Shown here: positions 18,184 to 26,388 of the stretch, one piece after another | Layout of the letters: each line of letters starts with the position of its first letter | Position numbering within the stretch: the stretch's first letter is position 1 | NCBI RefSeq assembly: GCF_028553745.1 | Contig: NZ_CP067129.1 | Location: forward strand, 1,346,501 to 1,410,500 | Reading direction: 5' to 3' | DNA: 64,000 bases | DNA from: Paracoccus seriniphilus | GTDB taxonomy: Bacteria > Pseudomonadota > Alphaproteobacteria > Rhodobacterales > Rhodobacteraceae | Made by a program: the position numbers and the translations under genes | The notes under the pieces: generated by a model | Database searches by the model: none | Seen by the model: only the letters and a program-made list of their open reading frames with translations | Told to the model about the DNA's origin: nothing

Positions 18184-19122
18184 TCAGTTGCTCGATGCGA
18201 ACTGATCCAGGTTCTCGGGGGTGATCAGCTGGAATGGGATATAGGTGATCTGCTTGACCTCTTCGCCGCGGGCCAGGCCGACTGCGGCTTCGACAGCGCC
18301 ATAGCCCTGGCCGACCGCGTCCTGAAAGACGGTGTGATCGATTTCGCCGGATTGGATCATGGCCTTGGCATCAAGGGTGCCGTCGACACCGGCGACGACG
18401 ATCTGGTCGAAATCCGCGCCGGAATTGCGCAGGGCCTGTGCCGCACCAACGGCCATTTCGTCATTATTGGCCAGGATCGCGTCAAGTTGCAGTCCGGTGG
18501 AAAGCCAGTTGGTGACCATGTCCGACCCCAGCGTGCGCTGCCACATTGCGGTCTGTTTCTCGACGACCTTGATGAAATTGCACTCATCGGTGGCAAAGAC
18601 GTCTTCCGCGCCCTGCGTTCTGAGACGGGCGGCCTGGTTGGACAGATCGCCCATCAGGATGGCGACATTTGCTTCACTCTTGCCCATGGCTTTCAGCAGT
18701 TCACAGGCGTGCTGGCCTTGCTGGTTGCCGGCCTCGATCTCCTGAGAGCCGACATAGGCCTGGTTCGCGGGCAGTTGTTTCAGGTTGACGGGTTCACGAT
18801 TGACATAGACCAGCGGGATGCCGGCCTGTTCGGCAAGCTGGGTCATCGGGATGGTGGCGTCGGTGTCCACCGGGTTCACGATGATGGCGTCCACGCCACT
18901 GGCAACGAAGTTCTGGATCTGGTTCAGCTGCTTCCCGACTTCGTTCTGGGCGTCCTCCAGCTGCAATTCGGAATCAAGTTCTGCTGCGTGTTCCTGCATG
19001 CCGGCGCGCAGCACGGTCAGGAAGTTGTCGTCGAATGCCGCCATGGTCACGCCGATCTTTTCGGCATGCGCGGCCGAAGTCATGGCCAGAACAACGGCAC
19101 TGGCGCCGATAAGGGTTTTCAT
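18184..19122 (-). CDS. Sugar ABC transporter periplasmic binding protein (first inositol-type SBP, IbpA-like)
   Basis: A 312-residue ribose-class binding protein. The signal peptide is at about 1-20 (cut after AHA), the mature start EKIGVTMAAFDDNFL, and the ligand-hinge part DAIIVNPVDTDATI. The true start is the ATG at 19122 after GGAGGAA; the 39-codon extension upstream is rejected. First gene of the ABC operon, preceded by the iol-type palindrome at 19242. Inositol binding is inferred from neighbours; the paralogue at 14537 shares the same operon. Confidence 0.87.
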   Translation of the reverse strand: MKTLIGASAVVLAMTSAAHAEKIGVTMAAFDDNFLTVLRAGMQEHAAELDSELQLEDAQNEVGKQLNQIQNFVASGVDAIIVNPVDTDATIPMTQLAEQAGIPLVYVNREPVNLKQLPANQAYVGSQEIEAGNQQGQHACELLKAMGKSEANVAILMGDLSNQAARLRTQGAEDVFATDECNFIKVVEKQTAMWQRTLGSDMVTNWLSTGLQLDAILANNDEMAVGAAQALRNSGADFDQIVVAGVDGTLDAKAMIQSGEIDHTVFQDAVGQGYGAVEAAVGLARGEEVKQITYIPFQLITPENLDQFASSN

Positions 19123-19241
19123 CACGCTTTTCCTCCACCTTTTGTTCGCGATCGTCCCCGGCTGTCGTGGCGCCTTGCCCCCAAAAGGAAGAGAGGCGCT
19201 GTCCAGCTTACCCGTTCGCTGTCGGAGACCTTGCCACATAA

Positions 19242-19255
19242 TGCAACCGGTTGCA
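19242..19255. promoter_or_regulatory. LacI-type operator upstream of the inositol ABC operon
   Basis: TGCAACCGGTTGCA, a perfect 14-bp palindrome identical to the core of the operator at 11108-11125. It lies 120 bases before the first ABC gene, consistent with common control of uptake and catabolism. Confidence 0.8.
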
Positions 19256-19427
19256 ATAAAGCATCTGGGCGTGCTCAGGACGGGCAGATTCCTGCGAGGG
19301 AAGCTGATTTTCCTCCCAGTGTTTCAGGGCGGTGGAGCATGAGTTCCCGGCAGGAAACCGGGACAGCGATTGCAAATTCATTGCAGTGATGTCGCGAATC
19401 AATCGTATTTCACCAAGCGCAATGACA

Positions 19428-19454
19428 AAGGCCGACGGTTTTGCCGCCGGCCTT
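19428..19454 (-). terminator. Probable terminator of the AhpD-like gene
   Basis: Stem AAGGCCG / CGGCCTT with an inner CGG/CCG pair around a TTTTG loop, 25 bases past the stop at 19480. On the minus strand it ends CCTTTGTC, a short U-run. Confidence 0.55.
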
Positions 19455-19479
19455 GAAATGTTGTTCAGAGATCAGGGTT

Positions 19480-20037
19480 TCAGGCTTTTCTGGTCCAGGC
19501 GAATTTCTGCATCACCTCATCCACCGGCGTCTGTGCGACATGGTTGGTGAAATTGCTCATTACCTTCTGGGCAAGGCCCAGAATGATGTCCAGAACGTGA
19601 CGCTGTTCATAACCGGCGTCCAGGAATGCCTGCATTTGCTCTTCACTGGGGTTGCCGCGGCTGTCCAGCATGGCAAGCGTAAAGTCGCGCAGCGCTTCCA
19701 GCTTGGCGTTGGGCAGGGGCGTTTCATCGCGCAGGGCGTTCGAGATCTCGTCGCTGACGCCCATCATCTTGGCAATCCCGGTATGAGCGGGAACGCAGTA
19801 ATGGCATTCGTGATAGACGTTGATGGTCTGCCAGACGACGGTTTTTTCATCAGCGTCAAAGGCGGTTTCTTCGGCGAACAGCCGGTGAAGGACCTGATAG
19901 CCCTCCAGCAGGGCAGGCGAGCCCGCCATCACGGCATGCAGGCCGGGCAGGCGGCCAAAAGCCTTCTGCGATTTCTCGATCAGCGGAAGCGAGGCTTCCG
20001 GTGCATTGGTGGCGTCATAGCGCTGAAAATCGGTCAT
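19480..20037 (-). CDS. AhpD-like / carboxymuconolactone decarboxylase family protein
   Basis: A 185-residue helical protein of the CMD/AhpD fold. The redox motif is C78-x-x-C81 with flanking histidines (YHECHYCVPAH), as in peroxidase-associated members. The ATG at 20037 is chosen; an upstream in-frame start would run into the operators. Divergent from a TetR gene, with two operator-like repeats between them, so expression is probably induced by a ligand of that repressor. A thiol-dependent peroxide or electrophile detoxification role is plausible; the substrate is unknown. Confidence 0.8.
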   Translation of the reverse strand: MTDFQRYDATNAPEASLPLIEKSQKAFGRLPGLHAVMAGSPALLEGYQVLHRLFAEETAFDADEKTVVWQTINVYHECHYCVPAHTGIAKMMGVSDEISNALRDETPLPNAKLEALRDFTLAMLDSRGNPSEEQMQAFLDAGYEQRHVLDIILGLAQKVMSNFTNHVAQTPVDEVMQKFAWTRKA

Positions 20038-20083
20038 GGTCTGGCCTTGCTTTCTCATTGGATGTGCCGTCACTCGCATATAA

Positions 20084-20097
20084 TGAGCGATCACTCA
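20084..20097. promoter_or_regulatory. TetR-type operator, copy 1
   Basis: TGAGCGATCACTCA, a near-perfect inverted repeat in the AhpD-like/TetR divergent region. A second copy with the same half-sites lies 24 bases away. Confidence 0.6.
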
Positions 20098-20107
20098 ATA
20101 ATTAATT

Positions 20108-20121
20108 TGAGCAATCGCTCA
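20108..20121. promoter_or_regulatory. TetR-type operator, copy 2
   Basis: TGAGCAATCGCTCA, an inverted repeat that shares TGAGC...CTCA with copy 1. The pair fits binding by two TetR dimers and autoregulation of the gene at 20178. Confidence 0.6.
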
Positions 20122-20177
20122 CAAATGCGTGTCGAAGGGCTGTCCCGGCGCGGCGAAGGGGGCTATAACTGTGTCCC

Positions 20178-20801
20178 ATGGCACGCACACCTTCATATGA
20201 TCGGGAACAGGCGCTGGACGCCGCCATGACGCTGTTCTGGCGCAAGGGCTATCATGCCACCTCGCTGAAGGATCTCGAGACGACCCTGCGGATGAAACCG
20301 GGTTCGATCTATGCCGCATTTCAAAGCAAGGAGGCGCTGTTTCGCGCTACGCTTGACCGATATGCCGCGCGCATGGCCGATGACATGCAGGCGACGGTCA
20401 GCGGGGCGGATTCGGCGCTGACCGGCTTGCAGAAGCAGCTTCTGTCGCTGGCCGATCTGACGCCTCGCGACAAGCCTTCCACGGCCTGCATGTTGGTGAA
20501 GTCGCTGCTGGAGGTCAGTCAGGAAGGCGAACTGCGTGATATTGTCAGAACGCATCTTGACCGCGTGCAACAGTCACTGACAGAAGCCGTGCGTGCAGCG
20601 CAGGACGCCGGTGAGCTGCCGCAGTCGCTGGAGCCAGAGCGGGTAGCCCGTCGCCTGCAGACCTATATTTTCGGACTCAAGATCCAGGCACAGCGAGAGA
20701 GCGACCCGGAACGCATGAACCAGCTTTGTCAGGATCTGGCCGGAGAACTGGCGCGGCTTGGCGCCGCTGACCGGCAAGCAGTCACGGTTGGCGAAGGTTG
20801 A
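20178..20801 (+). CDS. TetR/AcrR family transcriptional regulator
   Basis: A 207-residue repressor with an N-terminal helix-turn-helix (about residues 8-55): ALDAAMTLFWRKGYHATSLKDLETTLRMKPGSIYAAFQSKEALF has the TetR pattern, here cited in pieces (FWRKGYHATSL, KPGSIYAAFQSKEALF). The C-terminal half is the helical ligand-binding and dimer domain. The stop overlaps the convergent nsrR stop region by 20 bases. It probably controls the divergent AhpD-like gene through the two repeats at 20084 and 20108. The inducer is unknown. Confidence 0.87.
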   Translation: MARTPSYDREQALDAAMTLFWRKGYHATSLKDLETTLRMKPGSIYAAFQSKEALFRATLDRYAARMADDMQATVSGADSALTGLQKQLLSLADLTPRDKPSTACMLVKSLLEVSQEGELRDIVRTHLDRVQQSLTEAVRAAQDAGELPQSLEPERVARRLQTYIFGLKIQAQRESDPERMNQLCQDLAGELARLGAADRQAVTVGEG

Positions 20802-21228
20802 TCTGCTGTTCGCCCGCCTGGAACATGCCCATCAACTCGTCTGAATTCATCACCGCATCAGACAGGCGATAGCGGTCCAGAACGGCCAGGAACGCCTGCT
20901 GTGCTTCGCTGAACATGCGGGGCAAGCCGCAGCCCTGTGCTATCAGGCAGGTGCTGCAATCGACGATGGCTGTCTGAGTTTCGGTGTGGCGAACCACCGC
21001 CCCGATGGTGATCTGATCGGCGGGCCGCCCCAGCCGCAGGCCTCCGTTGCGCCCACGCTGGGTTTCGACAAATCCGGCCCGACCCAAATCCTGCACGATC
21101 TTCATCAGATGGTTTTGCGAAATGTCATAGGTCGCCGCGATCTGGCTGATCGAGATCAGGCGATCAGGCTGCGTCGCCAATTGGATCAACACGCGCAGGG
21201 CATAGTCGGTATAGCGGGACAGCTTCAT
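20782..21228 (-). CDS. nsrR: Rrf2 family NO-sensing repressor NsrR
   Basis: A 148-residue Rrf2 protein. The winged helix lies in residues 1-70 (MKLSRYTDYALRVLIQLA, ISQNHLMKIVQDL, RGRNGGLRL). The three iron-sulfur ligands are C91, C94 and C100 in DCSTCLIAQGC, as in NsrR. NO attack on the cluster relieves repression. It is divergent from hmp, with an AT-rich dyad between them, and converges on the TetR gene with a 20-base overlap of the coding ends. RirA or IscR are less likely because of the neighbours. Confidence 0.88.
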   Translation of the reverse strand: MKLSRYTDYALRVLIQLATQPDRLISISQIAATYDISQNHLMKIVQDLGRAGFVETQRGRNGGLRLGRPADQITIGAVVRHTETQTAIVDCSTCLIAQGCGLPRMFSEAQQAFLAVLDRYRLSDAVMNSDELMGMFQAGEQQINLRQP

Positions 21229-21275
21229 TTTGTCACATTAGATGTATCGTCAATGCATGTATATGGAGATTAAAG

Positions 21276-21292
21276 ATGTAATTTAAATACAT
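21276..21292. promoter_or_regulatory. Candidate NsrR operator before hmp
   Basis: A 17-bp dyad, ATGTAATTTAAATACAT, with ATGTA/TACAT arms, preceded by AAG. It resembles the AAGATGYAT-type NsrR site and stops 15 bases before the hmp ATG, so binding would block transcription or early elongation. Confidence 0.65.
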
Positions 21293-21307
21293 GATAAGGA
21301 GATCCCC

Positions 21308-22501
21308 ATGTCTGCCAGCCTCTCGCCCGAAACTGTCGCTCTGGTGAAAGCAACGATTCCCGCCTTGGAGGCGCATGGTCCCAGGATCACCGAAACCATG
21401 TATCGCCGCCTGTTTCGCGACCCCGAGATCGCGGCGCTGTTCAATCAGGCCAACCAGAAAAGCGGCGCGCAGCGATTTGCGCTGGCAAATGCCGTGCTGG
21501 CCTATGCAAAGCATATCGACGATCTGGGGGCCCTGGCTCCAGCGGTGGAAAGGATGGCGCAAAAGCATATCGGCTATGCCATCCTGCCCGAACACTACCC
21601 CCATGTCGCCAAGGCCTTGCTGGAAGCCATTGCCGAGGAACTCGGTGATGCGGCGACGCCCGAGATCCTGACGGCATGGGGCGAGGCCTATTGGATGCTG
21701 GCCGAGATCCTGCAGGGACGTGAAGCCCAGATCAGAAGGGAAATCATGGCGCAGCCGGGAGGCTGGACGGATTGGCGCCGTTTCAGCGTGACCGAGCGGC
21801 GGGTGGAGGCACAGGACATCATGTCCTTCATTCTGCGCCCTCAGGACGGTGGAAAGGTCGTGCCACATCGTCCGGGCCAATATCTGACGTTGCGCTTTGA
21901 CGAGGCAGGGCTTGCAGGGGTCAAGCGCAACTATTCGATCTCTTGCGCGCCCAATGATGAATACTATCGCATTACCGTCAAGCGTGAGCCGAATGGCGAA
22001 GCTTCGGGGTTCCTGCATGAGCATGCGCAGATCGGCGCGGTAATCGAGGCCACGCCGCCCGCAGGTGATTTCCATCTGCCCGAACAGCCCGAGCGCCCGG
22101 TCGTGTTGCTGTCCGGCGGCGTGGGCCTGACGCCAATGGTCAGCATGCTGGAACAGATCTCGGCGCGACATGGCAATCTGCCGACCTGGTATGTTCATGC
22201 GAGCCGGGACGCGAGGCGCCACGCTCTGGACGGGCAGGTGCGCGCCGCGGCGCAGCGTCATGGCAAGACGCAGGTGGCCACCTTCTATGAAGATTTCGCC
22301 GGAGAGGAACATGCCAATCCGGGGCGGATCACGCTGGACTGGTTGCGCGAGAATACCCCGCTGGAGGAAGCCGACATCTATCTATGTGGCCCAAAACCAT
22401 TCCTGCGCAATTTCGTTTCGGACCTGGCGGGGGCGGGGGTTCCCGTGGATCGGATCCATTACGAGTTCTTTGGCCCGGCCGATGAAAACCTGGCTGCCTG
22501 A
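21308..22501 (+). CDS. hmp: Flavohemoglobin nitric oxide dioxygenase
   Basis: A 397-residue three-domain protein that oxidises NO to nitrate with O2 and NAD(P)H in the cytoplasm. The globin domain is at about 1-140, with proximal haem H87 (QKHIGY) and the distal-pocket Y32 and Q55. The FAD domain is at 150-260 with RNYSIS. The NAD domain has GGVGLTPM and the C-terminal YLCGPKPF. AGGAG precedes the ATG. It begins the hmp-nnrS operon next to divergent nsrR. Confidence 0.95.
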   Translation: MSASLSPETVALVKATIPALEAHGPRITETMYRRLFRDPEIAALFNQANQKSGAQRFALANAVLAYAKHIDDLGALAPAVERMAQKHIGYAILPEHYPHVAKALLEAIAEELGDAATPEILTAWGEAYWMLAEILQGREAQIRREIMAQPGGWTDWRRFSVTERRVEAQDIMSFILRPQDGGKVVPHRPGQYLTLRFDEAGLAGVKRNYSISCAPNDEYYRITVKREPNGEASGFLHEHAQIGAVIEATPPAGDFHLPEQPERPVVLLSGGVGLTPMVSMLEQISARHGNLPTWYVHASRDARRHALDGQVRAAAQRHGKTQVATFYEDFAGEEHANPGRITLDWLRENTPLEEADIYLCGPKPFLRNFVSDLAGAGVPVDRIHYEFFGPADENLAA

Positions 22502-22513
22502 CAGGAGGCAAGA

Positions 22514-23737
22514 ATGTCCGGAACCATGGAAGCGCTGCGAAACTATCGGGGGCCGTCGGTGCTCTGCTACGGGTTCCGGCCGTTCTTTCTTGCGGCTGCG
22601 CTTTGGGCCGTATTGGCCATGATATGCTGGCTTGCCATGTTGACCGGCATGGCAAGCCTGCCGATGCGTTTTGATCCGGTGACATGGCATGCGCATGAGT
22701 TCCTGTTTGGCTATCTTGCAGCGGTCATTGCCGGCTTCGTGCTGACGGCTGTGCCGAACTGGACCGGACGCTTGCCGGTGATGGGGGGGCGGCTGGCGGT
22801 GCTGGTTCTGCTCTGGCTGGCTGGTCGCGTGGCGATGGCCCTGTCAGGGGCATTGGCATGGCCAGTCGTGTTGGCTGTGGATCTGGCCTTGGTCCTTGCG
22901 CTTGTCTTCTTTCTGGCGCGCGAGGTCATTCGCGGGCGCAACTGGCGCAATCTTCCGGTGGTCGTGCTGGTCCTGAGCTACGGGGCCGGCAATGCACTGT
23001 TTCATGTCGAGGCGCATCTGTCCGGCATTGCCTTTGACGATGCCGGAATGCGGCTGGGGCTGGCCTCGGCGCTGATGCTGATTGCGCTGATCGGCGGGCG
23101 GATCATCCCCAGCTTTACCCGAAACTGGTTGTCAGCGCGCGGAGCCAGGCGTTTGCCCCATGGTTTCCAGCGCGCCGATATCGTGGTGCTGGCATTGACT
23201 GCCCTGACTTTGCTGACCTTCGTGATCCGGCCCGAGAATGCCGTCTTGCGCTGGATCATGCTGTCATGTGGAACGGCGCATCTGTGGCGCATGTCGCGCT
23301 GGTGCGGTGGGCAGGTTCTGGGCGAGCCGCTGCTGTGGGTTCTGCATCTCGCATATGGATTCCTGGCGCTTGGTTTTCTGGCCGAGGGATTGGCGCAGTT
23401 CGGCCTGCTGTCCATCCCTGCCGCGCGCCACGTCTGGCTGGCCGGGGCGATCGGCATGATGACACTGGCGGTGATGTGCCGTGCGACCCTGGGGCATACC
23501 GGCTATCCATTGCAGGCAGGGGCGGGAACCGCGGCGATTTTCCTGTCGCTTCTGGTCTCGATCCTGCTTCGCGTGATCTCCGGGCTTCCATGGGTGCCGG
23601 TGGCGGCGCTGCATCTGTCCGCCTTGCTGTGGATCATCGGCTTTGCGGGGTTTGCACTGCTATATGGGCCAAAGCTGTTGCGCCCCAGGCGCGGCAAACG
23701 GATGCCCAATCCGCCCGCGGTTGCGCAAGGGTCATAG
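22514..23737 (+). CDS. nnrS: NnrS family haem/copper membrane protein
   Basis: A 407-residue integral membrane protein of about 12 helices. It carries family markers: the N-terminal YGFRPFFL, the WHAHEFLFGY histidine pair after helix 1, and GRIIPSFTRNW. NnrS proteins bind haem and copper and help cells withstand NO during denitrification or nitrosative stress; the exact reaction is unknown. It starts 12 bases after hmp and is surely cotranscribed, giving an NsrR-controlled pair. Confidence 0.9.
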   Translation: MSGTMEALRNYRGPSVLCYGFRPFFLAAALWAVLAMICWLAMLTGMASLPMRFDPVTWHAHEFLFGYLAAVIAGFVLTAVPNWTGRLPVMGGRLAVLVLLWLAGRVAMALSGALAWPVVLAVDLALVLALVFFLAREVIRGRNWRNLPVVVLVLSYGAGNALFHVEAHLSGIAFDDAGMRLGLASALMLIALIGGRIIPSFTRNWLSARGARRLPHGFQRADIVVLALTALTLLTFVIRPENAVLRWIMLSCGTAHLWRMSRWCGGQVLGEPLLWVLHLAYGFLALGFLAEGLAQFGLLSIPAARHVWLAGAIGMMTLAVMCRATLGHTGYPLQAGAGTAAIFLSLLVSILLRVISGLPWVPVAALHLSALLWIIGFAGFALLYGPKLLRPRRGKRMPNPPAVAQGS

Positions 23738-23753
23738 CCGGGCAGGGCGCGGC

Positions 23754-24848
23754 TCAGGCGACGTCGCACCATCCCGGCACAAGGCGACGCCAGTCGATGT
23801 CATGGCCAGCCGCGTAATCCATGCCGATTTTGACCCAGTCGATATCATCCTTCCGGGCCGGGCCCGGTGCCATCGTGCTGTAATGCACTTCTTTGCGGCC
23901 CTCCTTGAAAGCGGCGAGCGTTTGCACGGATCTGTCACAGCCCCAATGCAGCGTCATCCGTGTCTTCAGCGGCTCATATTCCGCCGTGAACAGGGTGCCA
24001 AAGCCTTCGCCATAGCGATCCTGTTTCAGCGGGGCGCGGGTGAAGCCGTGGACCAGATGTGCCGGATCGGACGTCGATGACAACAGTTCGCCCAGGTGAT
24101 CGAAGCGTTCATGGGTTTTCGTGAAAGCCGCACGGTCCGGCTGGCTGCCATCGCTCTGGTGGTTGGTCGCGATGAGATGCGGTTGAACCTTGGCGCCGCC
24201 CCCGGCAAAGATCTCGACACTTGCTGCCGCGCCTTGGGCGTCTGCCACCAGAACGTTATAGGGCATATGCGAAGGCACCCGCTGCAGGACCCGCAGTGCC
24301 TGTTCCACCGTGTCACAGGTCTCCAGCACATAGCGCAGGATCGTGGTGATCCCGAAGCCGCGGCCGGTTTCCTGTCGCCCGCCATAGGCGAGGGCTATGC
24401 TGAGACCCGCGGCATTGATGCCGTCCGACAGCCCCCAGAGAAATTCCACCATGCCCATCACCGGCTTGCCGCACCATTTGCTGCGCAGCAACAGTCCCTC
24501 ATTCAGATCTGGCGACAGGTCGTAATTGCGCAGCAGTCGGACATCATCATCCGATACGGCGCAGGCAAGAGAGCATCCCCCAAGATAGCTGGGAGGACAC
24601 CAGGTCGACAGGAAACGCGCCGCGCGGTCCGATCCTCCGGCCAGCGCCACCAGCCTTGCATGGACCGGCACCAGTTCGGGCATATGGCGCCGCAGGGCCT
24701 TTTCGCAGGCTGCGCGATCGGGGCCGCTGTCGCCACCGCTATTGAGGAACCACGCCTGATAGGCAGGCCAGGATCTGTGCCATCGCGCCACCCATTTCGG
24801 GCCGGGGCTGTCTTCGGATACGGCGTCAAAGACCAGTGAATGGCTCAT
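23754..24848 (-). CDS. C45 family autoproteolytic acyltransferase/hydrolase
   Basis: A 364-residue Ntn-hydrolase-like protein. The likely nucleophile after self-cleavage is C92 in LGGC92SLAC, followed by the LRNYDLSPDL strand with family-type N and D. It resembles acyl-CoA:6-aminopenicillanate acyltransferase-like proteins in general bacteria, where the substrates are mostly unknown. Start at the ATG at 24848; the 145-codon extension upstream overlaps the esterase gene and is rejected. One base separates it from the esterase gene, so they are coupled. Confidence 0.75.
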   Translation of the reverse strand: MSHSLVFDAVSEDSPGPKWVARWHRSWPAYQAWFLNSGGDSGPDRAACEKALRRHMPELVPVHARLVALAGGSDRAARFLSTWCPPSYLGGCSLACAVSDDDVRLLRNYDLSPDLNEGLLLRSKWCGKPVMGMVEFLWGLSDGINAAGLSIALAYGGRQETGRGFGITTILRYVLETCDTVEQALRVLQRVPSHMPYNVLVADAQGAAASVEIFAGGGAKVQPHLIATNHQSDGSQPDRAAFTKTHERFDHLGELLSSTSDPAHLVHGFTRAPLKQDRYGEGFGTLFTAEYEPLKTRMTLHWGCDRSVQTLAAFKEGRKEVHYSTMAPGPARKDDIDWVKIGMDYAAGHDIDWRRLVPGWCDVA

Positions 24849-24849
24849 G

Positions 24850-25947
24850 TCAGTTGCCTTTCCGGGGCAGGTCGAGGAAGAAGCGCAACATTTCGGCGCT
24901 GGCATCGGGGCCTGAGGCATCGACATAGGAACCGGCGGGATTGCCCCCCGACCATGCATGGCCCAAGCCCTCGATCGACCAATGCTCAGAGGTCGAACTG
25001 CCGGATTCGGACAGAACCATTCTTCGGGTGAAGCGTCGACCGCCCTGCATTCCGCTGTCCTGTATTTCCGTGCCCGAGGGTCGGATGTCATCCGCGATCC
25101 GCTGACCGTTGGAGGGATGGACCGTGGTGTCCGCACTGCCGTGAAAGATGATGATCGGAACCGTGGATTCAGCCTTGCGGGGCAAAGCAGGGGCATTGCC
25201 CGCCATGGTGGCAAGGGCCGAGGGCATGTCGCTGGCCGAGCCATAGGGCAGCCCTGAATGCGCCCCGACAGCAGCGAAGACATCGGGATAGACGCGACCC
25301 AGAATCACGGCCATTGCCGCGCCTGCCGAAAGCCCGGCGACAAAGATGCGATCATGCGGCACCTCATGATCCTCGCGAATCCTGGAGGCCAGCCCTGCAA
25401 GGATTTCGGGCTCGCCCGCACCGCGCTGCTGATCGCGCTGGCTGAACCAGTTCCAGCAGGATTGCATGTTCGCACCCCGCGCCTGTGCCGGGTAGATGAT
25501 GATCAGCCCATGCTCTTCGGCAAGCCGGTTCATGTCGGTGCCATTGGCAAAGTCGACCGGATTTTGCGTGCAACCATGCAGCATCATGACCAGCCCTGTC
25601 GGAGCCGCGCCGTCAAGTCGGGGCAGATAGACGCGATAGTCACGACTGCCTGCGGCGCAGGCGAATGTGCCTCCATCAAATCGGGCGCCCTCGGGCAGCG
25701 CGGGTTCAGGGGTCGCAAGACCGGGCATCGTGAAACCGGGCGTGGTGACGCGCGGCATCCTTGCCTTCAGCTCTGCCAGCGCCTTGCCCAATCCTTGTGG
25801 CGCCTGAGGTGCTGATGCCTGGAGATCGGGACTTGTCGGTGAAGCTCCGCCAAGCAATGACTGAATCAGGCTGGTGGCCCCTGCGGCGTCACCGCCGCGA
25901 ACAAGTTCGCTGGCCCGCCGCATCGCTGCCGAAAAATCGTCATTCAT
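24850..25947 (-). CDS. PHB depolymerase family esterase
   Basis: A 365-residue alpha/beta hydrolase of the LpqC/PhaZ esterase group. The triad is visible: S207 in GLS207AG, D273 in GSADTTVH and H330 in GLGHAWSGG. The oxyanion region is LHGCTQNP. No clear signal peptide; the first 80 residues are a Pro/Ala-rich linker. So an intracellular esterase, or one exported by another route, is likely. A classic extracellular PHB depolymerase would have a substrate-binding domain, not seen here. Upstream of the C45 gene in the same operon. Confidence 0.82.
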   Translation of the reverse strand: MNDDFSAAMRRASELVRGGDAAGATSLIQSLLGGASPTSPDLQASAPQAPQGLGKALAELKARMPRVTTPGFTMPGLATPEPALPEGARFDGGTFACAAGSRDYRVYLPRLDGAAPTGLVMMLHGCTQNPVDFANGTDMNRLAEEHGLIIIYPAQARGANMQSCWNWFSQRDQQRGAGEPEILAGLASRIREDHEVPHDRIFVAGLSAGAAMAVILGRVYPDVFAAVGAHSGLPYGSASDMPSALATMAGNAPALPRKAESTVPIIIFHGSADTTVHPSNGQRIADDIRPSGTEIQDSGMQGGRRFTRRMVLSESGSSTSEHWSIEGLGHAWSGGNPAGSYVDASGPDASAEMLRFFLDLPRKGN

Positions 25948-25971
25948 CTGGTTTTCCTTTGAAAGATCTGT

Positions 25972-26388
25972 TCAGCTGATGCGGTCGGCCAGGGCTTCCT
26001 TGACCTCGGCGCTGGCCTGCAAGGCCCCCAGGACCGAGATCGACCCGATCGTGGCGCGTGCAAGTTCCGGCGTTACATCGCTGGCAATTCGCGCCAGACC
26101 GACGACCTTGATATGCAGGATTTCATTGGCGGCACGCACAGCCTCAAGATCGGCGACGCGATAATCGCGCAGGCCAAGCTCCATGGTGTGGCGTTCTATG
26201 GATTTCGAAACGGTGTCAGACTGGCTGGCCAACTGGTTGCGGATCGCGGTGCGGATGAAATCGCTGCGGTTCGAGTAGAAACCTTCCTGCACCAGAAGAT
26301 CGATCCGGCCCAGATCGACATAGCCCATGTTGATGGTGATCTTCTCGTTCTCGGGAAATTTGGCCCGAAGCGGCCTGACGTTGCTCAT
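25972..26388 (-). CDS. Ribbon-helix-helix (CopG-like) transcriptional regulator
   Basis: A 138-residue protein. Residues about 15-55 fit an N-terminal RHH fold (EKITINMGYVDLGRIDLLV, SNRSDFIRTAIRNQL), as in CopG-type DNA-binding proteins. The C-terminal part is helical and may form oligomers or bind a partner. The ATG at 26388 has a GGAGAAC site; an earlier ATG at 26406 lacks one. It sits 24 bases before the esterase gene and probably regulates this operon. Confidence 0.7.
   Translation of the reverse strand: MSNVRPLRAKFPENEKITINMGYVDLGRIDLLVQEGFYSNRSDFIRTAIRNQLASQSDTVSKSIERHTMELGLRDYRVADLEAVRAANEILHIKVVGLARIASDVTPELARATIGSISVLGALQASAEVKEALADRIS

Larger units (their letters stand above)
19123..19479. 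other. Intergenic region upstream of the ABC operon
   Basis: About 360 bases with no credible gene. It holds the ABC operon leader, the palindromic operator at 19242-19255 and the terminator of the AhpD-like gene at 19428-19454. The promoter boxes are not obvious by eye. Confidence 0.6.

Noticed and set aside
21233-22312. Minus-strand frame opposite hmp
   Set aside because: Antisense of the certain hmp coding region, and it would cover the NsrR dyad. No homology is visible.
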